DNA of 64,000 nucleotides from Streptomyces sp. NBC_01717 (GTDB taxonomy: Bacteria; Actinomycetota; Actinomycetes; Streptomycetales; Streptomycetaceae). The stretch is taken from NCBI RefSeq assembly GCF_036248255.1, contig NZ_CP109178.1:8623001-8687000 (forward strand). Reading direction: 5' to 3'. The position numbers and the translations under genes are program-made. Each line of letters begins with the position of its first letter. The first letter of the stretch is position 1. This document shows positions 51,583-61,103 of the stretch, piece after piece. The notes under the pieces were generated by a model. It was not told the origin of the DNA and searched no databases. It saw only the letters and a list, made by a program, of their open reading frames with translations.

Positions 51583-52232
51583 GGCGTGGTCCTCGCTTCG
51601 TTGCGATAAGGCGGAGGTGGGCAGGGCGGGAAGGGGCCGCGGGAGGGCACTGGGGATGTGGCCGGAGGCTCTTGCCGCCGGCTGCATCGCCGCACATCGG
51701 AGGAGGCCGCCGGGGCGCGCGGGCCGTCGATCCGTACCGCTATCGACTCTCCTGGTGACTGGCTAAGTGAATCGGTTGCGCGACGCGTACTGCTGACCCC
51801 ATACCCATCACCGCATGGCGGGGGGTGTACATGAATCCCTCGAAGCCTGCACTGTCACGGCAATTCCGGACTCACCGCGAGTGTCAAGCAAGGAAGAAGT
51901 TAATTCACGCTAACGTATCTGTCCAGAGTCTGAGTGAGAGTGGACGCGGCCGTCAGCGCCGTGGTCGCCCGCTCGGGCTGCCGGCCTGCTGGGGCGCGGG
52001 GTCCGTGCGGCCGACCTCACCGTGCCCGTCGGTGCCGACCGTCACCGGCCCGGTCCGCTGCCATCGGCCGTGCAGGCCCTCGTCGACCTGGTGGAGGAAC
52101 GGTCGCCACGCTCGCCCGGCTGAGCGGACAGCACCCGCCGCACCGGGTCGGTGGGCGTCCGGCCTGCTGTATTAGCCTGGGGGCAGTTCCGCGGCACGGC
52201 GGAGGGTTCAGGGCGGCGAGGGGCTGACAGAT
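51583..52232. other. 650-nt divergent region, no clear gene
   Basis: Promoter region of the aldehyde dehydrogenase (minus) and the double TetR gene (plus). The A/T-richer segment around 51860-51930 is unlike its surroundings and may hold a promoter. From about 51940 to 52125 the DNA returns to coding-like composition, and one frame reads PSAVQALVDLVEERSPRSPG before a stop; it resembles the end of a regulator gene but is too short to name. No ribosome site or start supports a gene. Confidence 0.45.
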
Positions 52233-53438
52233 ATGCGGACGGAAGCCTCGGGGCGGTCACCCGTACGCAGACCCCCGGACCGCAAGGCGCGCATCGTCGA
52301 CGCCGCCGCCGCCCTCTTCTGCGAGCGCGGCTACCACAATGTGTCGGTCGCCGACGTGGCGGCGGCGGTCGGCATCACGGCCCCCGCCCTCTACCGGCAC
52401 TTCCGCGGCAAGCCCGACCTGCTGCTCCAGGTCGTCACGGGCACGATCGACCGGATTGCGGACTCGGTCCGCTCGGCACCCGATCTGGAGAGTTATCTCC
52501 GGGCATCGGCGGCGCAGAGCCCGGACCGCCGATGCGCCGCCACACTGTGGCAGCGCGAGGCCCGGCATCTGCCTGAGGAGAGCCGCGAGGAACTGCGCCG
52601 CGCCCTGGCCGACATCGCCGCCCAGGTCGCCTCGCTGATCCGCACCGCACGCCCCGGCCTCGCCGAGCCCGACGCCGAACTGCTCGCATGGGCTGTGCTG
52701 TCCGTCTACGGATCCCTCGCCGGGCACCGTGTCTCACTGCCCCGGCGCCGCTTCGAGGAGCTGCTCCACCGTCTGGGCCACGCCGCCGCGTTCTGCCCCG
52801 TGGGCCCGCCGTCCACGGAAGCCGCCGACGCCCCGCAAGCACCCACGAACGGTGGCTACGCGTCGCTGGCGCACTCCCGCCGCGAAGAGATCCTCACCGA
52901 GGCGATCCGGCTCTTCGACGAGCGGGGCTTCCAGTCGGTGAGCACGGACGACATCGGCGAGGCCGCGGGGGCATCCGGCCCCAGCATCTACAAGCACTTC
53001 CCGAGCAAGACGGATCTGCTCGTCGCCGCCGTGCTCCGCGGCGGCGAGCAGCGCAGGGCCGCCACCACGCGGGCGCTGGAGAACTCCACAGGCCCGCGCG
53101 GGAGCCTCGACGCGCTGCTCCGCTCGTACATCGAGTTCGCCCTGAACCAGAGCCACTTGATCGGCGTGCTGGTCGGGGAGCTGGACCAGCTCCCCGAGAA
53201 GGAACGCAAGGCGTCGCGCCAGACGCAGCGGGACTATCTGGCGCTGTGGGTCCGCCTGCTCGACGAGGTCCGACCGGGGCTCGACACGGCCGAGGCCAAG
53301 ATCATTGTGAACGCGATGCTCACCGCGGTCGACAACGCGGCCCGCACCGGACGCCTCGGCGAACGCCCGGACATCGCGGACCGCCTGGCGGACCTCGGTA
53401 CGGTCCTGCTCCTCGACGAGGGCGAGTCCACCGGTTGA
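52233..53438 (+). CDS. Double TetR regulator, two full TetR modules in one chain
   Basis: A 401-residue protein, about twice the normal TetR length. Module 1 (about 15-195) has ARIVDAAAALFCERGYHNVSVADVAAAVGITAPALYRHFRGKPDLL over residues 19-64. Module 2 (about 208-395) has REEILTEAIRLFDERGFQSV and IYKHFPSKTDLLVAAVL. Both helix-turn-helix motifs look intact and both ligand domains are full length, so one chain could mimic a TetR dimer. The ATG is in front of a GAGGGG box. It is divergent from the aldehyde/alcohol dehydrogenase operon, a probable target. Double TetR proteins are known in streptomycetes but not common. Confidence 0.88.
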   Translation: MRTEASGRSPVRRPPDRKARIVDAAAALFCERGYHNVSVADVAAAVGITAPALYRHFRGKPDLLLQVVTGTIDRIADSVRSAPDLESYLRASAAQSPDRRCAATLWQREARHLPEESREELRRALADIAAQVASLIRTARPGLAEPDAELLAWAVLSVYGSLAGHRVSLPRRRFEELLHRLGHAAAFCPVGPPSTEAADAPQAPTNGGYASLAHSRREEILTEAIRLFDERGFQSVSTDDIGEAAGASGPSIYKHFPSKTDLLVAAVLRGGEQRRAATTRALENSTGPRGSLDALLRSYIEFALNQSHLIGVLVGELDQLPEKERKASRQTQRDYLALWVRLLDEVRPGLDTAEAKIIVNAMLTAVDNAARTGRLGERPDIADRLADLGTVLLLDEGESTG

Positions 53439-53609
53439 TGACCGGTTGGGGCGCTGCCTGCCTCCTGCCGAGACCGCTCGCCGCTGATCAGGGTGACTGT
53501 GTCACACCACCCGTCCGTCGGCGGTGACACGTTCACGCAGAGGTGCTTCGACGAAGCCTCTGAGGGTTCCAGGTGCTCCGTGAGTCCCGTCGGCGACGTC
53601 GTCGCGGGA

Positions 53610-53652
53610 GCGACGTTCAACTCAGCTTTTCTCATTGTGTGTTGAGCGTCGC
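53610..53652. terminator. Hairpin between the double tetR gene and ctaD
   Basis: GCGACGTTCAAC (53610-53621) pairs with GTTGAGCGTCGC (53641-53652) in 12 positions with one G-T wobble; the loop is 19 nt and T-rich. It lies 171 nt after the double tetR stop in a 428-nt gap (53439-53866). It could be a terminator or a leader structure of ctaD. I see no gene in the gap. Confidence 0.45.
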
Positions 53653-53866
53653 GATGGGACGCGAGCAGCTGCATGTGTCAGCACGCCCTGACGGGTGAAT
53701 GTCCCGCCCCGGCGGGCGCCGGGCCGCGCATGTCGCCCCCATGGCTGGTTTGCTGCAGCTGGAAACTGGCGCGAGGCTCCGGGGGGCCGCCGGCCGCCCC
53801 CGGTGGAAACGGCGCCCTGCCGGGTGCCGAGCCCACCCGCGAAGGACCGATCGAAGGAGCGTCGTA

Positions 53867-55594
53867 GTGACGACGATGGGCACAGCAGGGGCGGACGAGA
53901 CAGAGGAGTCGTACGCGAACGAGCTGCCGGTACGCAGCAGGGAGCCGGGAAACGTCATCGTCAGGTGGATGACCACCACCGATCACAAGACGATCGGCAC
54001 GATGTACCTGCTCACGTCGTTCTCCTTCTTTGTCGTCGGCGGCGTGCTGGCTCTCGTCATGCGCGCCGAGCTCGCCCGTCCCGGCACGCAGATCGTCTCG
54101 AACGAGCAGTTCAACCAGGCGTTCACGATGCACGGCACGATCATGCTGCTGATGTTCGCGACGCCGCTGTTCGCCGGGTTCGCGAACTGGATCATGCCGC
54201 TGCAGATCGGCGCGCCCGACGTGGCGTTCCCGCGGCTGAACATGTTCGCGTACTGGCTGTACCTCTTCGGCTCGATCATCGCGGTGGCCGGCTTCCTCAC
54301 CCCGAACGGCGCCGCGGACTTCGGCTGGTTCGCCTACTCCCCACTGACCGACGCGGTTCGATCGCCGGGGATCGGCAGCGATATGTGGATCATGGGTCTG
54401 GCCTTCTCCGGCTTCGGTACGATCCTCGGCTCGGTCAACTTCATCACCACGATCATCTGCCTGCGCGCACCCGGTATGACGATGTTCCGGATGCCGATGT
54501 TCGTGTGGACCGTGCTACTGACCGGTGTGCTGGTCCTGCTGGCCTTCCCGGTGCTGGCGGCGGCACTTCTGGCGTTGGAGGCGGACCGCAAGTTCGGGGC
54601 GCGCGTCTTCGAGGCGGCCAACGGCGGCGCACTGCTCTGGCAGCACCTCTTCTGGTTCTTCGGCCATCCGGAGGTGTACATCATCGCGTTGCCGTTCTTC
54701 GGGATCGTCAGCGAGGTCATTCCTGTCTTCAGCCGTAAGCCGCTCTTCGGCTACGTCGGTCTGATCAGTGCCACCATCGCGATCGCGGGCCTGTCCGTGA
54801 CCGTGTGGGCGCACCACATGTACGTCACCGGCGGTGTGCTGCTGCCGTTCTTCTCGTTCATGACGTTCCTCATCGCGGTACCGACCGGTGTGAAGTTCTT
54901 CAACTGGATCGGCACGATGTGGAAGGGGTCGCTGTCCTTCGAGACACCTATGCTCTGGGCCATCGGCTTCCTGGTGACGTTCCTCTTCGGCGGTCTGACC
55001 GGCGTCATCCTGGCCTCGCCCCCGCTGGACTTCCACGTCTCGGACTCGTACTTCGTCGTCGCGCACTTCCACTACGTGGTCTTCGGCACCGTGGTCTTCG
55101 CGATGTTCGCCGGATTCCACTTCTGGTGGCCGAAGTTCACCGGCAAGATGCTGGACGAGCGGCTCGGCAAGATGACGTTCTGGACGCTGTTCGTGGGCTT
55201 CCACGGCACGTTCCTGGTGCAGCACTGGCTCGGTGCCGAGGGCATGCCGCGTCGTTACGCGGACTACCTCGCCGCCGACGGCTTCACCGCGCTCAACACG
55301 GTCTCGACGATCTCCTCGTTCCTGCTCGGCCTGTCGATGCTGCCGTTCTTCTACAACGTGTGGAAGACCGCCAAGTACGGCAAGAAGGTCGAGGTCGACG
55401 ACCCGTGGGGGTACGGCCGTTCGCTGGAGTGGGCGACCTCCTGCCCGCCGCCGCGGCACAACTTCGTCACCCTGCCGCGGATCCGTTCCGAATCCCCGGC
55501 GTTCGACCTGCACCACCCCTCGGTACGGACCCTCGACGAGGGCGCCCACCATCCCGGCGCCAGGCCCGCGACCCCCGGGGACCGGCAGGCGTGA
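53867..55594 (+). CDS. ctaD: Cytochrome c oxidase subunit I (aa3-type), orphan paralogue
   Basis: A 575-residue haem-copper oxidase subunit I with about 12 membrane helices. All metal ligands are present: His89 (FTMHGT) and His402 for low-spin haem a, His400 ([11 protein letters not shown]) for haem a3, and His267 ([10 protein letters not shown], with Tyr271 cross-linked in relatives), His316 and His317 (WAHHMYV) for CuB. GTG 53867 has AAGGAG 8 nt upstream. Subunits II, III and IV are not encoded nearby, so this is a second copy that must assemble with subunits made elsewhere. A small membrane-protein gene and an NADH dehydrogenase gene follow. Confidence 0.95.
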   Translation: MTTMGTAGADETEESYANELPVRSREPGNVIVRWMTTTDHKTIGTMYLLTSFSFFVVGGVLALVMRAELARPGTQIVSNEQFNQAFTMHGTIMLLMFATPLFAGFANWIMPLQIGAPDVAFPRLNMFAYWLYLFGSIIAVAGFLTPNGAADFGWFAYSPLTDAVRSPGIGSDMWIMGLAFSGFGTILGSVNFITTIICLRAPGMTMFRMPMFVWTVLLTGVLVLLAFPVLAAALLALEADRKFGARVFEAANGGALLWQHLFWFFGHPEVYIIALPFFGIVSEVIPVFSRKPLFGYVGLISATIAIAGLSVTVWAHHMYVTGGVLLPFFSFMTFLIAVPTGVKFFNWIGTMWKGSLSFETPMLWAIGFLVTFLFGGLTGVILASPPLDFHVSDSYFVVAHFHYVVFGTVVFAMFAGFHFWWPKFTGKMLDERLGKMTFWTLFVGFHGTFLVQHWLGAEGMPRRYADYLAADGFTALNTVSTISSFLLGLSMLPFFYNVWKTAKYGKKVEVDDPWGYGRSLEWATSCPPPRHNFVTLPRIRSESPAFDLHHPSVRTLDEGAHHPGARPATPGDRQA

Positions 55595-55631
55595 ACGCGA
55601 CGGTCCGGCGACAAGGAGGAAGGAGCACCGA

Positions 55632-55973
55632 GTGGACCCCGACAAGGAGAGCGCCCGCGGACTGGCACAGATGGAGGGCTTTCTGCTGTGGAGCGCCGAG
55701 GTCGAGGAGGCGCGCAGGCTGGCCGTCCGTTTCACCGACGAGCTGCCCTGGCTCACCACCACCCAGCGTGAGGACGTGGCCCGCGTCTACACCGCGGACC
55801 GTGTCGCCGCTTCCCGGGCGATGCTGGCCCGTATCGCCGCCCGCTCCACCGAACTGCGCGGCGAATACAACGACCGCTACCGCAGGCTCAGGGCGCGCTG
55901 TGTCGCGGCCGCGGTCGTCACCGCCGGCGCGGTCAGCGGTACCTGGACGGCGCTCACCCTGCTGACCCGCTGA
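55632..55973 (+). CDS. Small putative membrane protein downstream of ctaD
   Basis: A 113-residue protein I cannot assign to a named family. Residues 1-90 are charged and helical, with RRLAVRFTDELPWLTTTQREDVARVYTADRVAASRAMLARI as the densest part. The C-terminal 20 residues are hydrophobic (CVAAAVVTAGAVSGTWTALTLL) and form one likely membrane anchor. GTG 55632 lies 37 nt after the ctaD stop with GGAGGAAGGAG upstream, so it is surely co-translated with ctaD. It may be an accessory to the oxidase. Confidence 0.72.
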   Translation: MDPDKESARGLAQMEGFLLWSAEVEEARRLAVRFTDELPWLTTTQREDVARVYTADRVAASRAMLARIAARSTELRGEYNDRYRRLRARCVAAAVVTAGAVSGTWTALTLLTR

Positions 55974-56106
55974 CACCGGGCGGTCGTCCGTTCTGTCGTC
56001 CCCAGCAGGCGAACTCGGACCCGGTTCGTGAGGATGGTGGGTGACGGGCGCGTGTGACCGGGCAGGAGAACGGGCGCCCGCGCAGACCCGAGAAGGGACG
56101 AACACC

Positions 56107-57468
56107 GTGGCACGACCCAGGATTCTCGTCGTCGGCGCCGGATTCGGCGGGGTCGAGTGCGTACGCCGTCTGGAGCGCGCACTCAAACCCGGTGAGGCGG
56201 ACATCGCGCTCGTCGCCCCGTTCTCGTACCAGCTCTACCTGCCCCTTCTGCCGCAGGTGGCGTCGGGCGTGGTCACACCGCAGTCGGTCGCGGTGTCGCT
56301 GCGCCGCAGCCGTCGGCACCGCACCCGGATCATCCCCGGCGGGGCGATCGGCGTGGACACGACGGCGAAGATCTGCGTCATCCGCAAGATCACCGACGAG
56401 ATCGTCGATGAACCGTACAACTACATCGTCCTCGCCCCCGGCAGCGTCACACGCACCTTCGACATCCCCGGCCTGCTCGACAACGCCCGCGGGATGAAGA
56501 CACTGGCCGAGGCCGCCTACGTACGTGACCATGTGATCGCACAGCTGGACCTGGCGGATGCCAGCCACGACGAGGACGAGCGGGCCTCCCGGCTGCAGTT
56601 CGTGGTGGTCGGCGGCGGATACGCGGGCACCGAGACCGCGGCCTGTCTGCAGCGGCTCACCACAAGTGCCGTCCGGTACTACCCCCGGCTGGACCCGAAG
56701 CTCATCAAGTGGCATCTGATCGACATCGCCCCGAAGCTGATGCCCGAGCTGGGGGACAAACTCGGGCTCAGCGCCATGGAGGTGCTGCGCGAACGCGGCA
56801 TCGACGTGTCGCTCGGAGTCTCGGTCGCCGAGGCGGGACCGGACAAGGTGACGCTCACCGACGGCCGGGTGCTGCCCTGCCGCACGCTGATCTGGACGGC
56901 CGGTGTCGCCGCGAGTCCACTGGTCGCCACCTTCGGCGCGGAGACCGTACGCGGGCGTCTGGCAGTGACCCCGGAGATGACCCTGCCGGGCTTCGACGGT
57001 GTCTTCGCGCTCGGCGATGCCGCCGCCGTACCCGACCTGGTCAAGGGCGACGGCGCGGTCTGCCCGCCCACCGCGCAGCACGCCATGCGGCAGGGCCGCA
57101 GACTCGCCGACAACCTGATCGCCACACTCCGCCACCAGCCGCTGAAGCCGTACGAACACAGGGACCTCGGGCTCGTTGTGGACCTCGGCGGCAAGGACGC
57201 GGTCTCCAAGCCGCTCGGCGTCGAGCTGCACGGGATCGCCGCGCAGGCAGTGGCCCGCGGTTACCACTGGTCGGCGATGCGGACCAATGTGGCCAAGGCA
57301 CGGGTCATGACGAACTGGATGCTCAACGCCATCGCCGGTGACGACTTCGTACGCACGGGATTCCAGGCCCGCAAGCCGGGCACGCTGCGCGACTTCGAGT
57401 ACACGGACTCCTACCTCACCCCGGAACAGGTCCGCCAGCACACCGCCTCGTTGACCGCCCGAGGCTGA
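56107..57468 (+). CDS. Type II NADH dehydrogenase (NDH-2)
   Basis: A 453-residue FAD-dependent NADH:quinone oxidoreductase. RILVVGAGFGGVECVRRLE is the FAD motif, VVGGGYAGTETAACLQRL the NAD motif, and VFALGDAAAVPDLV the second FAD site. The CPPTAQHAMRQGRRLADNL segment is the NDH-2 quinone-site signature. There is no proton pump: it feeds quinol directly. GTG 56107 follows GAGAAGGGAC. Beside ctaD it would make a short NADH-to-oxygen electron path, apart from the main complex I. Confidence 0.92.
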   Translation: MARPRILVVGAGFGGVECVRRLERALKPGEADIALVAPFSYQLYLPLLPQVASGVVTPQSVAVSLRRSRRHRTRIIPGGAIGVDTTAKICVIRKITDEIVDEPYNYIVLAPGSVTRTFDIPGLLDNARGMKTLAEAAYVRDHVIAQLDLADASHDEDERASRLQFVVVGGGYAGTETAACLQRLTTSAVRYYPRLDPKLIKWHLIDIAPKLMPELGDKLGLSAMEVLRERGIDVSLGVSVAEAGPDKVTLTDGRVLPCRTLIWTAGVAASPLVATFGAETVRGRLAVTPEMTLPGFDGVFALGDAAAVPDLVKGDGAVCPPTAQHAMRQGRRLADNLIATLRHQPLKPYEHRDLGLVVDLGGKDAVSKPLGVELHGIAAQAVARGYHWSAMRTNVAKARVMTNWMLNAIAGDDFVRTGFQARKPGTLRDFEYTDSYLTPEQVRQHTASLTARG

Positions 57469-57536
57469 TCCGGGACGGGACTCCCTCTCCGGTCACATTC
57501 CTCTTCTCGTAGGGGGAGCAGCAGGCCGCCGGTCTC

Positions 57537-58409
57537 TCACACGTCGAGAATCCGCAGATCCATCCGGCCGAGGTGGTCGGCGTCGGCGACGAGGTCGATC
57601 GAGACGATCCGCCCGGCCTCGATGGTGAAGGCGATGACGACCCGCGGCCCTCCGCCCGGGGCCCAGACGGCGCCGGGAAGCCCGTCGATCAGGGCGGGCT
57701 GTGCTGCCGAGGCGCGCCCCGCGAACGTGCCGGCGACCGCAGTGGCCCCCACCGCCCCGGCCACGCCCGACAGGGCCGCCGCAGGGTCGACGCGGAGTAC
57801 GACGTCCGGGTCGAGCAGGGCCGGCAGCGCCTCGAAGTCGCCGCCGCGCGACGCGGCCAGGAACGCGTCGACGACTTCGCGCCGACGGGCCAATTCGGTC
57901 CCGGGATCCGGGACCGTGCCCTGCACACGCCGGCGCGCACCACTGGCGAGCTGCCGGGTCGCGGCCGGGGTGAGTTCCACGATGGGGGCGATCTCGTCGA
58001 ACGGCACGGCGAACATGTCGTGCAGCACGAACGCCAGACGTTCCGCGGGCGACAGCGTGTCCAGCACCACGAGCAGCGCCAGCCCGACCGAGTCGGTGAG
58101 CTCCGCCTGCTCCTCGGGCTCGGTGCCGACGTCGCGGCCCCCGGCGGGCCCCGGCAGATGCGATTCCCAGGGATCCTCACGGCGGGTCTCGCGGCTGCGC
58201 AGCATATCGAGGGAGACCCGGGCGACGACCGTCGTCAGCCATCCGCCGAGGTTCGCCACGTCACCGACGTCGGTACGGCTGAGACGCAGCCAGGTGCCCT
58301 GGACGGCGTCGTCGGACTCGGCGGCCGAACCGAGCATCCGGTAGGCCACTGCCCGCAGCCGGGGCCGGTGCTCCTCGAAGCGGGCCGCCAGAAGTTCCTG
58401 CTCGTCCAT
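57537..58409 (-). CDS. ECF-type RNA polymerase sigma factor, ECF41-like with SnoaL extension
   Basis: A 290-residue protein. Sigma region 2 (RPRLRAVAYRMLGSAAESDDAVQGTWLRL, residues 14-42) and sigma 4 (DTLSPAERLAFVLHDMFAVPFDEIAPIVELTPAATRQLASGARRRV) are followed by a C-terminal NTF2/SnoaL-like domain (about 175-290), the ECF41 layout. In ECF41 this extension controls activity in place of a separate anti-sigma factor; the GGG motif expected in it is visible as APGGGPRVVI. No anti-sigma gene is nearby. A carboxymuconolactone decarboxylase-type or oxidoreductase gene is the usual companion; here it may be the aldo/keto reductase. Confidence 0.86.
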   Translation of the reverse strand: MDEQELLAARFEEHRPRLRAVAYRMLGSAAESDDAVQGTWLRLSRTDVGDVANLGGWLTTVVARVSLDMLRSRETRREDPWESHLPGPAGGRDVGTEPEEQAELTDSVGLALLVVLDTLSPAERLAFVLHDMFAVPFDEIAPIVELTPAATRQLASGARRRVQGTVPDPGTELARRREVVDAFLAASRGGDFEALPALLDPDVVLRVDPAAALSGVAGAVGATAVAGTFAGRASAAQPALIDGLPGAVWAPGGGPRVVIAFTIEAGRIVSIDLVADADHLGRMDLRILDV

Positions 58410-58482
58410 CGGTCACTTTCCTCCGTCGCTCCGTGTCGTACAAGTGACCCATGGGACCAGGCCTTTGTGACACGCTCCGGGC

Positions 58483-58538
58483 GCCGACACGCCGACACGC
58501 CGACACGCCGACACGCCGACACGCCGACACGCCGACAC
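58483..58538. repeat. 8-bp tandem repeat, seven perfect copies
   Basis: GCCGACAC is repeated seven times without a mismatch from 58483 to 58538. It then degenerates into GCCGACGC and three GTCGCC(GC)-like units to about 58568. The array lies in the 224-nt gap between the sigma factor start and the aldo/keto reductase stop, so it may vary in copy number between strains. It has no coding function. Confidence 0.92.
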
Positions 58539-58633
58539 GCCGACGCGTCGCCGCGTCGCCGCGTCGCCCCGTGCGGGAGGCCGGTGACCGCCGGACAGCG
58601 GGCACCGGCCTCCCGGAGCCGTGACCGGCCGGC

Positions 58634-59632
58634 TCAGTCGTTGCCCTCGTGACCTGCGGTCAGCGCCGGGTCGCGCTCCACCACCGGGTCCAGTACGTCG
58701 TCGATGGCCTTCAGCAGATCCGCGTCGAACTTCACGCCCGCTGCCTTCACGTTCTCCGTGACCTGCTCGGGCCGGGAGGCACCGATGATCGCAGCGGACA
58801 CGTTGGGGTTCTGCAGCACCCAGGCGACGGCCAGCTGAGCAAGGCTCAGACCGGCCTGGTCCGCCAGCGGCCGCAGCTGCTGGACCCGCTCCAGGACGTC
58901 GTCACGGAGCCAACCGGCGACGAACGATGCCCCGCCCTTGTCGTCCGTCGCCCGCGAACCGGCCGGCGGCTGCGCCCCCGGCTTGTACTTGCCCGTCAGC
59001 ACGCCCTGGGCGATCGGCGACCATACGATCTGACCGATGCCGAGCTCCTCGGACGCGGGCACGACTTCACCCTCGATGACCCGCCACAGAGCCGAGTACT
59101 GCGGCTGGTTGGAGACGAGCGGAACGTTCAGCTCGCGGGCCAGGCCGTGTCCGGCGCGCAACTGGTCCGCCGTCCACTCCGAGACGCCGATGTAGAGGGC
59201 CTTGCCGGAGCGGACCACGTCGGCGAACGCCTCCATGGTCTCTTCCAGCGGGGTGCTGTGGTCGTAGCGGTGTGCCTGGTACAGGTCCACATAGTCGGTC
59301 TGCAGCCGGCGCAGCGAGTTGTCGATCGATTCGAGGATGTGCTTGCGGCCCAGACCGCGGTCGTTCTGCCCGGGGCCGGTCGGGAAGTAGACCTTGGTGA
59401 ACACCTCGATGCTCTCGCGGCGCTGGTCCTTCAGCGCCCGGCCGAGGACGGCCTCGGCGCGGGTCTCGGCGTAGACGTCCGCGGTGTCGAAGGTGGTGAT
59501 TCCGGCGTCCAGGGCGGCCCGGATACAGGCGGCGGCCGCGTCCTCCTCCACCTGGGAGCCGTGGGTGATCCAATTCCCGTAGGCGATCTCACTGATCGTC
59601 AGACCGCTGCGGCCGAGTCGGCGGAATTCCAT
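58634..59632 (-). CDS. Aldo/keto reductase
   Basis: A 332-residue TIM-barrel reductase. TTFDTADVYAETRAEAVLGRAL holds the catalytic aspartate and tyrosine, EVFTKVY the lysine, DLYQAHRYDHSTPLEETMEAF the histidine; GASRPEQVTENVKA is the NADPH clamp. The sequence is closest to the potassium-channel beta-subunit-like group of bacterial aldo/keto reductases. An upstream start 11 codons earlier is open, but ATG 59632 begins the standard MEFRRLG. It probably reduces an aldehyde or ketone; the substrate is unknown. Confidence 0.9.
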   Translation of the reverse strand: MEFRRLGRSGLTISEIAYGNWITHGSQVEEDAAAACIRAALDAGITTFDTADVYAETRAEAVLGRALKDQRRESIEVFTKVYFPTGPGQNDRGLGRKHILESIDNSLRRLQTDYVDLYQAHRYDHSTPLEETMEAFADVVRSGKALYIGVSEWTADQLRAGHGLARELNVPLVSNQPQYSALWRVIEGEVVPASEELGIGQIVWSPIAQGVLTGKYKPGAQPPAGSRATDDKGGASFVAGWLRDDVLERVQQLRPLADQAGLSLAQLAVAWVLQNPNVSAAIIGASRPEQVTENVKAAGVKFDADLLKAIDDVLDPVVERDPALTAGHEGND

Positions 59633-59704
59633 GTGCCTGCTCTCCCTGTGCTGGTGCGTGGACACGTCATGCTATGCGTGCGCCACCGTGCCGGCCGGGA
59701 GGAC

Positions 59705-60844
59705 TCAGGCGTCGGGCACGGTGCCTTGGATCCGGCGGAGGAAGGCCGCGTTGTCGGGGGTCTGCCGGATCCTGTCCAGCAGCACTTCCAGCATCGCCTG
59801 CGGGTCCCTCGTGTGCAGCGCGCGCCGCAGCCCTCGTACGGCGGTCAGTTCGGCGGCGGGGAGCAGCAGCTCCTCGCGGCGGGTGCCGGACTGCGGAATG
59901 TTCACGGCCGGGTGGATCCGCTTGTCCGCCAGTGCGCGGTCCAGCCGGAGTTCCATGTTCCCGGTGCTCTTGAGCTCTTCGAAGAAGTAGTCGTCGGCGC
60001 GGGACCCGGTGTCCGCCAACGCGGTGGCGAGGATGGTCAGCGAGCCGCCCTCCTCGGTGCGGCGTGCGGCGCCGAAGAGCCGCTTGGGGCCGAGCAGGGC
60101 GGCGGCGTCCACACCACCGCTGAGGGTGCGGCCTCCGGCGGACGCCACGTTGTTGTGGGCCCGGCACAGCCGGGTGAGCGAGTCGAGCAGGATCACCACG
60201 TCCTGGCCCTGCTCGACGAGCCGCTTGGCACGTTCCACCGCGAGTTCGGCGAGGGCGATGTGTTCCTTCGCGGGCCGGTCGAACGTCGAGGCGAGCACGT
60301 CGCCCCGTACGGAACGGCGCATGTCCGTGACCTCCTCGGGGCGCTCGTCGAGCAGCACCACCATGAGAAGGCACTCGGGATGGTTGGCTGCGACGGCGGC
60401 GGCGATCTGCTGCAGCAGCACTGTCTTGCCGGTCCGGGGCGGGGCGACGATCAGCCCGCGCTGTCCCTTGCCGACGGGGGCGACGAGATCGACGATGCGG
60501 GTTGCGGGGCTGCCGCCGGGTGTTTCCAGACGCAGTCGTTGCCCGGGGTGGAGCGGGGTGAGATCGGCGAAGTGCGGCCGGCCGCTCAGCGCCTGCGGGG
60601 GGCGGCCGTTGATCCGCTCGACCGCTGACAGGGCGCGCGGCCGGTCGCAGAGGCCTTCGACGAGGTCCCCCCTGCGCAGGCCGTGCCGGCGGACGAGGGC
60701 CGCAGGTACCTGGACGTCGGCGGGGGAGGGGTGGCCGCCCTCGGTGCGCAGCGCGCCGTGCCCCTGGCGCGTCACGTCGAGGACTCCTGACACGTTCGTG
60801 GGGAGTTGTTGCTGGTCAAGAGGGTGCTTGAGGGTGGTGGTCAT
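59705..60844 (-). CDS. Short Rho transcription termination factor paralogue
   Basis: A 379-residue Rho-type hexameric helicase. The RecA-like core is complete: Walker A APPRTGKT (134-141, lysine before T), LLDERPEEVTDMRRSV, Walker B DVVILLDSLTRLCRAHN, and the SGGVD loop. The N-terminal OB domain is short, and the helix bundle of normal Rho is missing. The RNA-binding motif that reads GFGFLR in E. coli Rho is GHGALR (28-33), losing both stacking phenylalanines. The main actinobacterial Rho is around 700 residues, so this is a second, divergent Rho. Its leader is pyrimidine-rich on the sense strand. Confidence 0.88.
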   Translation of the reverse strand: MTTTLKHPLDQQQLPTNVSGVLDVTRQGHGALRTEGGHPSPADVQVPAALVRRHGLRRGDLVEGLCDRPRALSAVERINGRPPQALSGRPHFADLTPLHPGQRLRLETPGGSPATRIVDLVAPVGKGQRGLIVAPPRTGKTVLLQQIAAAVAANHPECLLMVVLLDERPEEVTDMRRSVRGDVLASTFDRPAKEHIALAELAVERAKRLVEQGQDVVILLDSLTRLCRAHNNVASAGGRTLSGGVDAAALLGPKRLFGAARRTEEGGSLTILATALADTGSRADDYFFEELKSTGNMELRLDRALADKRIHPAVNIPQSGTRREELLLPAAELTAVRGLRRALHTRDPQAMLEVLLDRIRQTPDNAAFLRRIQGTVPDA

Positions 60845-61103
60845 GCGGGGTGGTCCTTTCGCGACATGGCGAATGAAGGGGCCCGGCGGATGCGTAAGGG
60901 CGGTGGGGTCACGCCCCGGACGACGGGCAGGAAAGTCCGTACCGGACTGGAGGAAGGTGGTGCGGGAGCTGCGTCGCCGGTCAGGAAAGGACGGACGGAG
61001 CAGCGAAAGGAAGGAGAACCGGCACCGGCGCCCGAATCCAGGGCGTTACACACGTGCCGTTTGCACTGTACCACCTGGCGGACGTGGTAGGTGTCGGGAA
61101 TGC
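60845..61103 (-). promoter_or_regulatory. Pyrimidine-rich leader of the rho paralogue, possible rut site
   Basis: On the minus strand 60961-61020 contains 26 C, 17 T, 13 G and 4 A, a C-over-G bias in the sense (transcribed) RNA typical of Rho-loading sites. The E. coli rho gene is autoregulated by Rho-dependent attenuation in its leader; this region could do the same. No hairpin of note lies within it. Confidence 0.5.
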
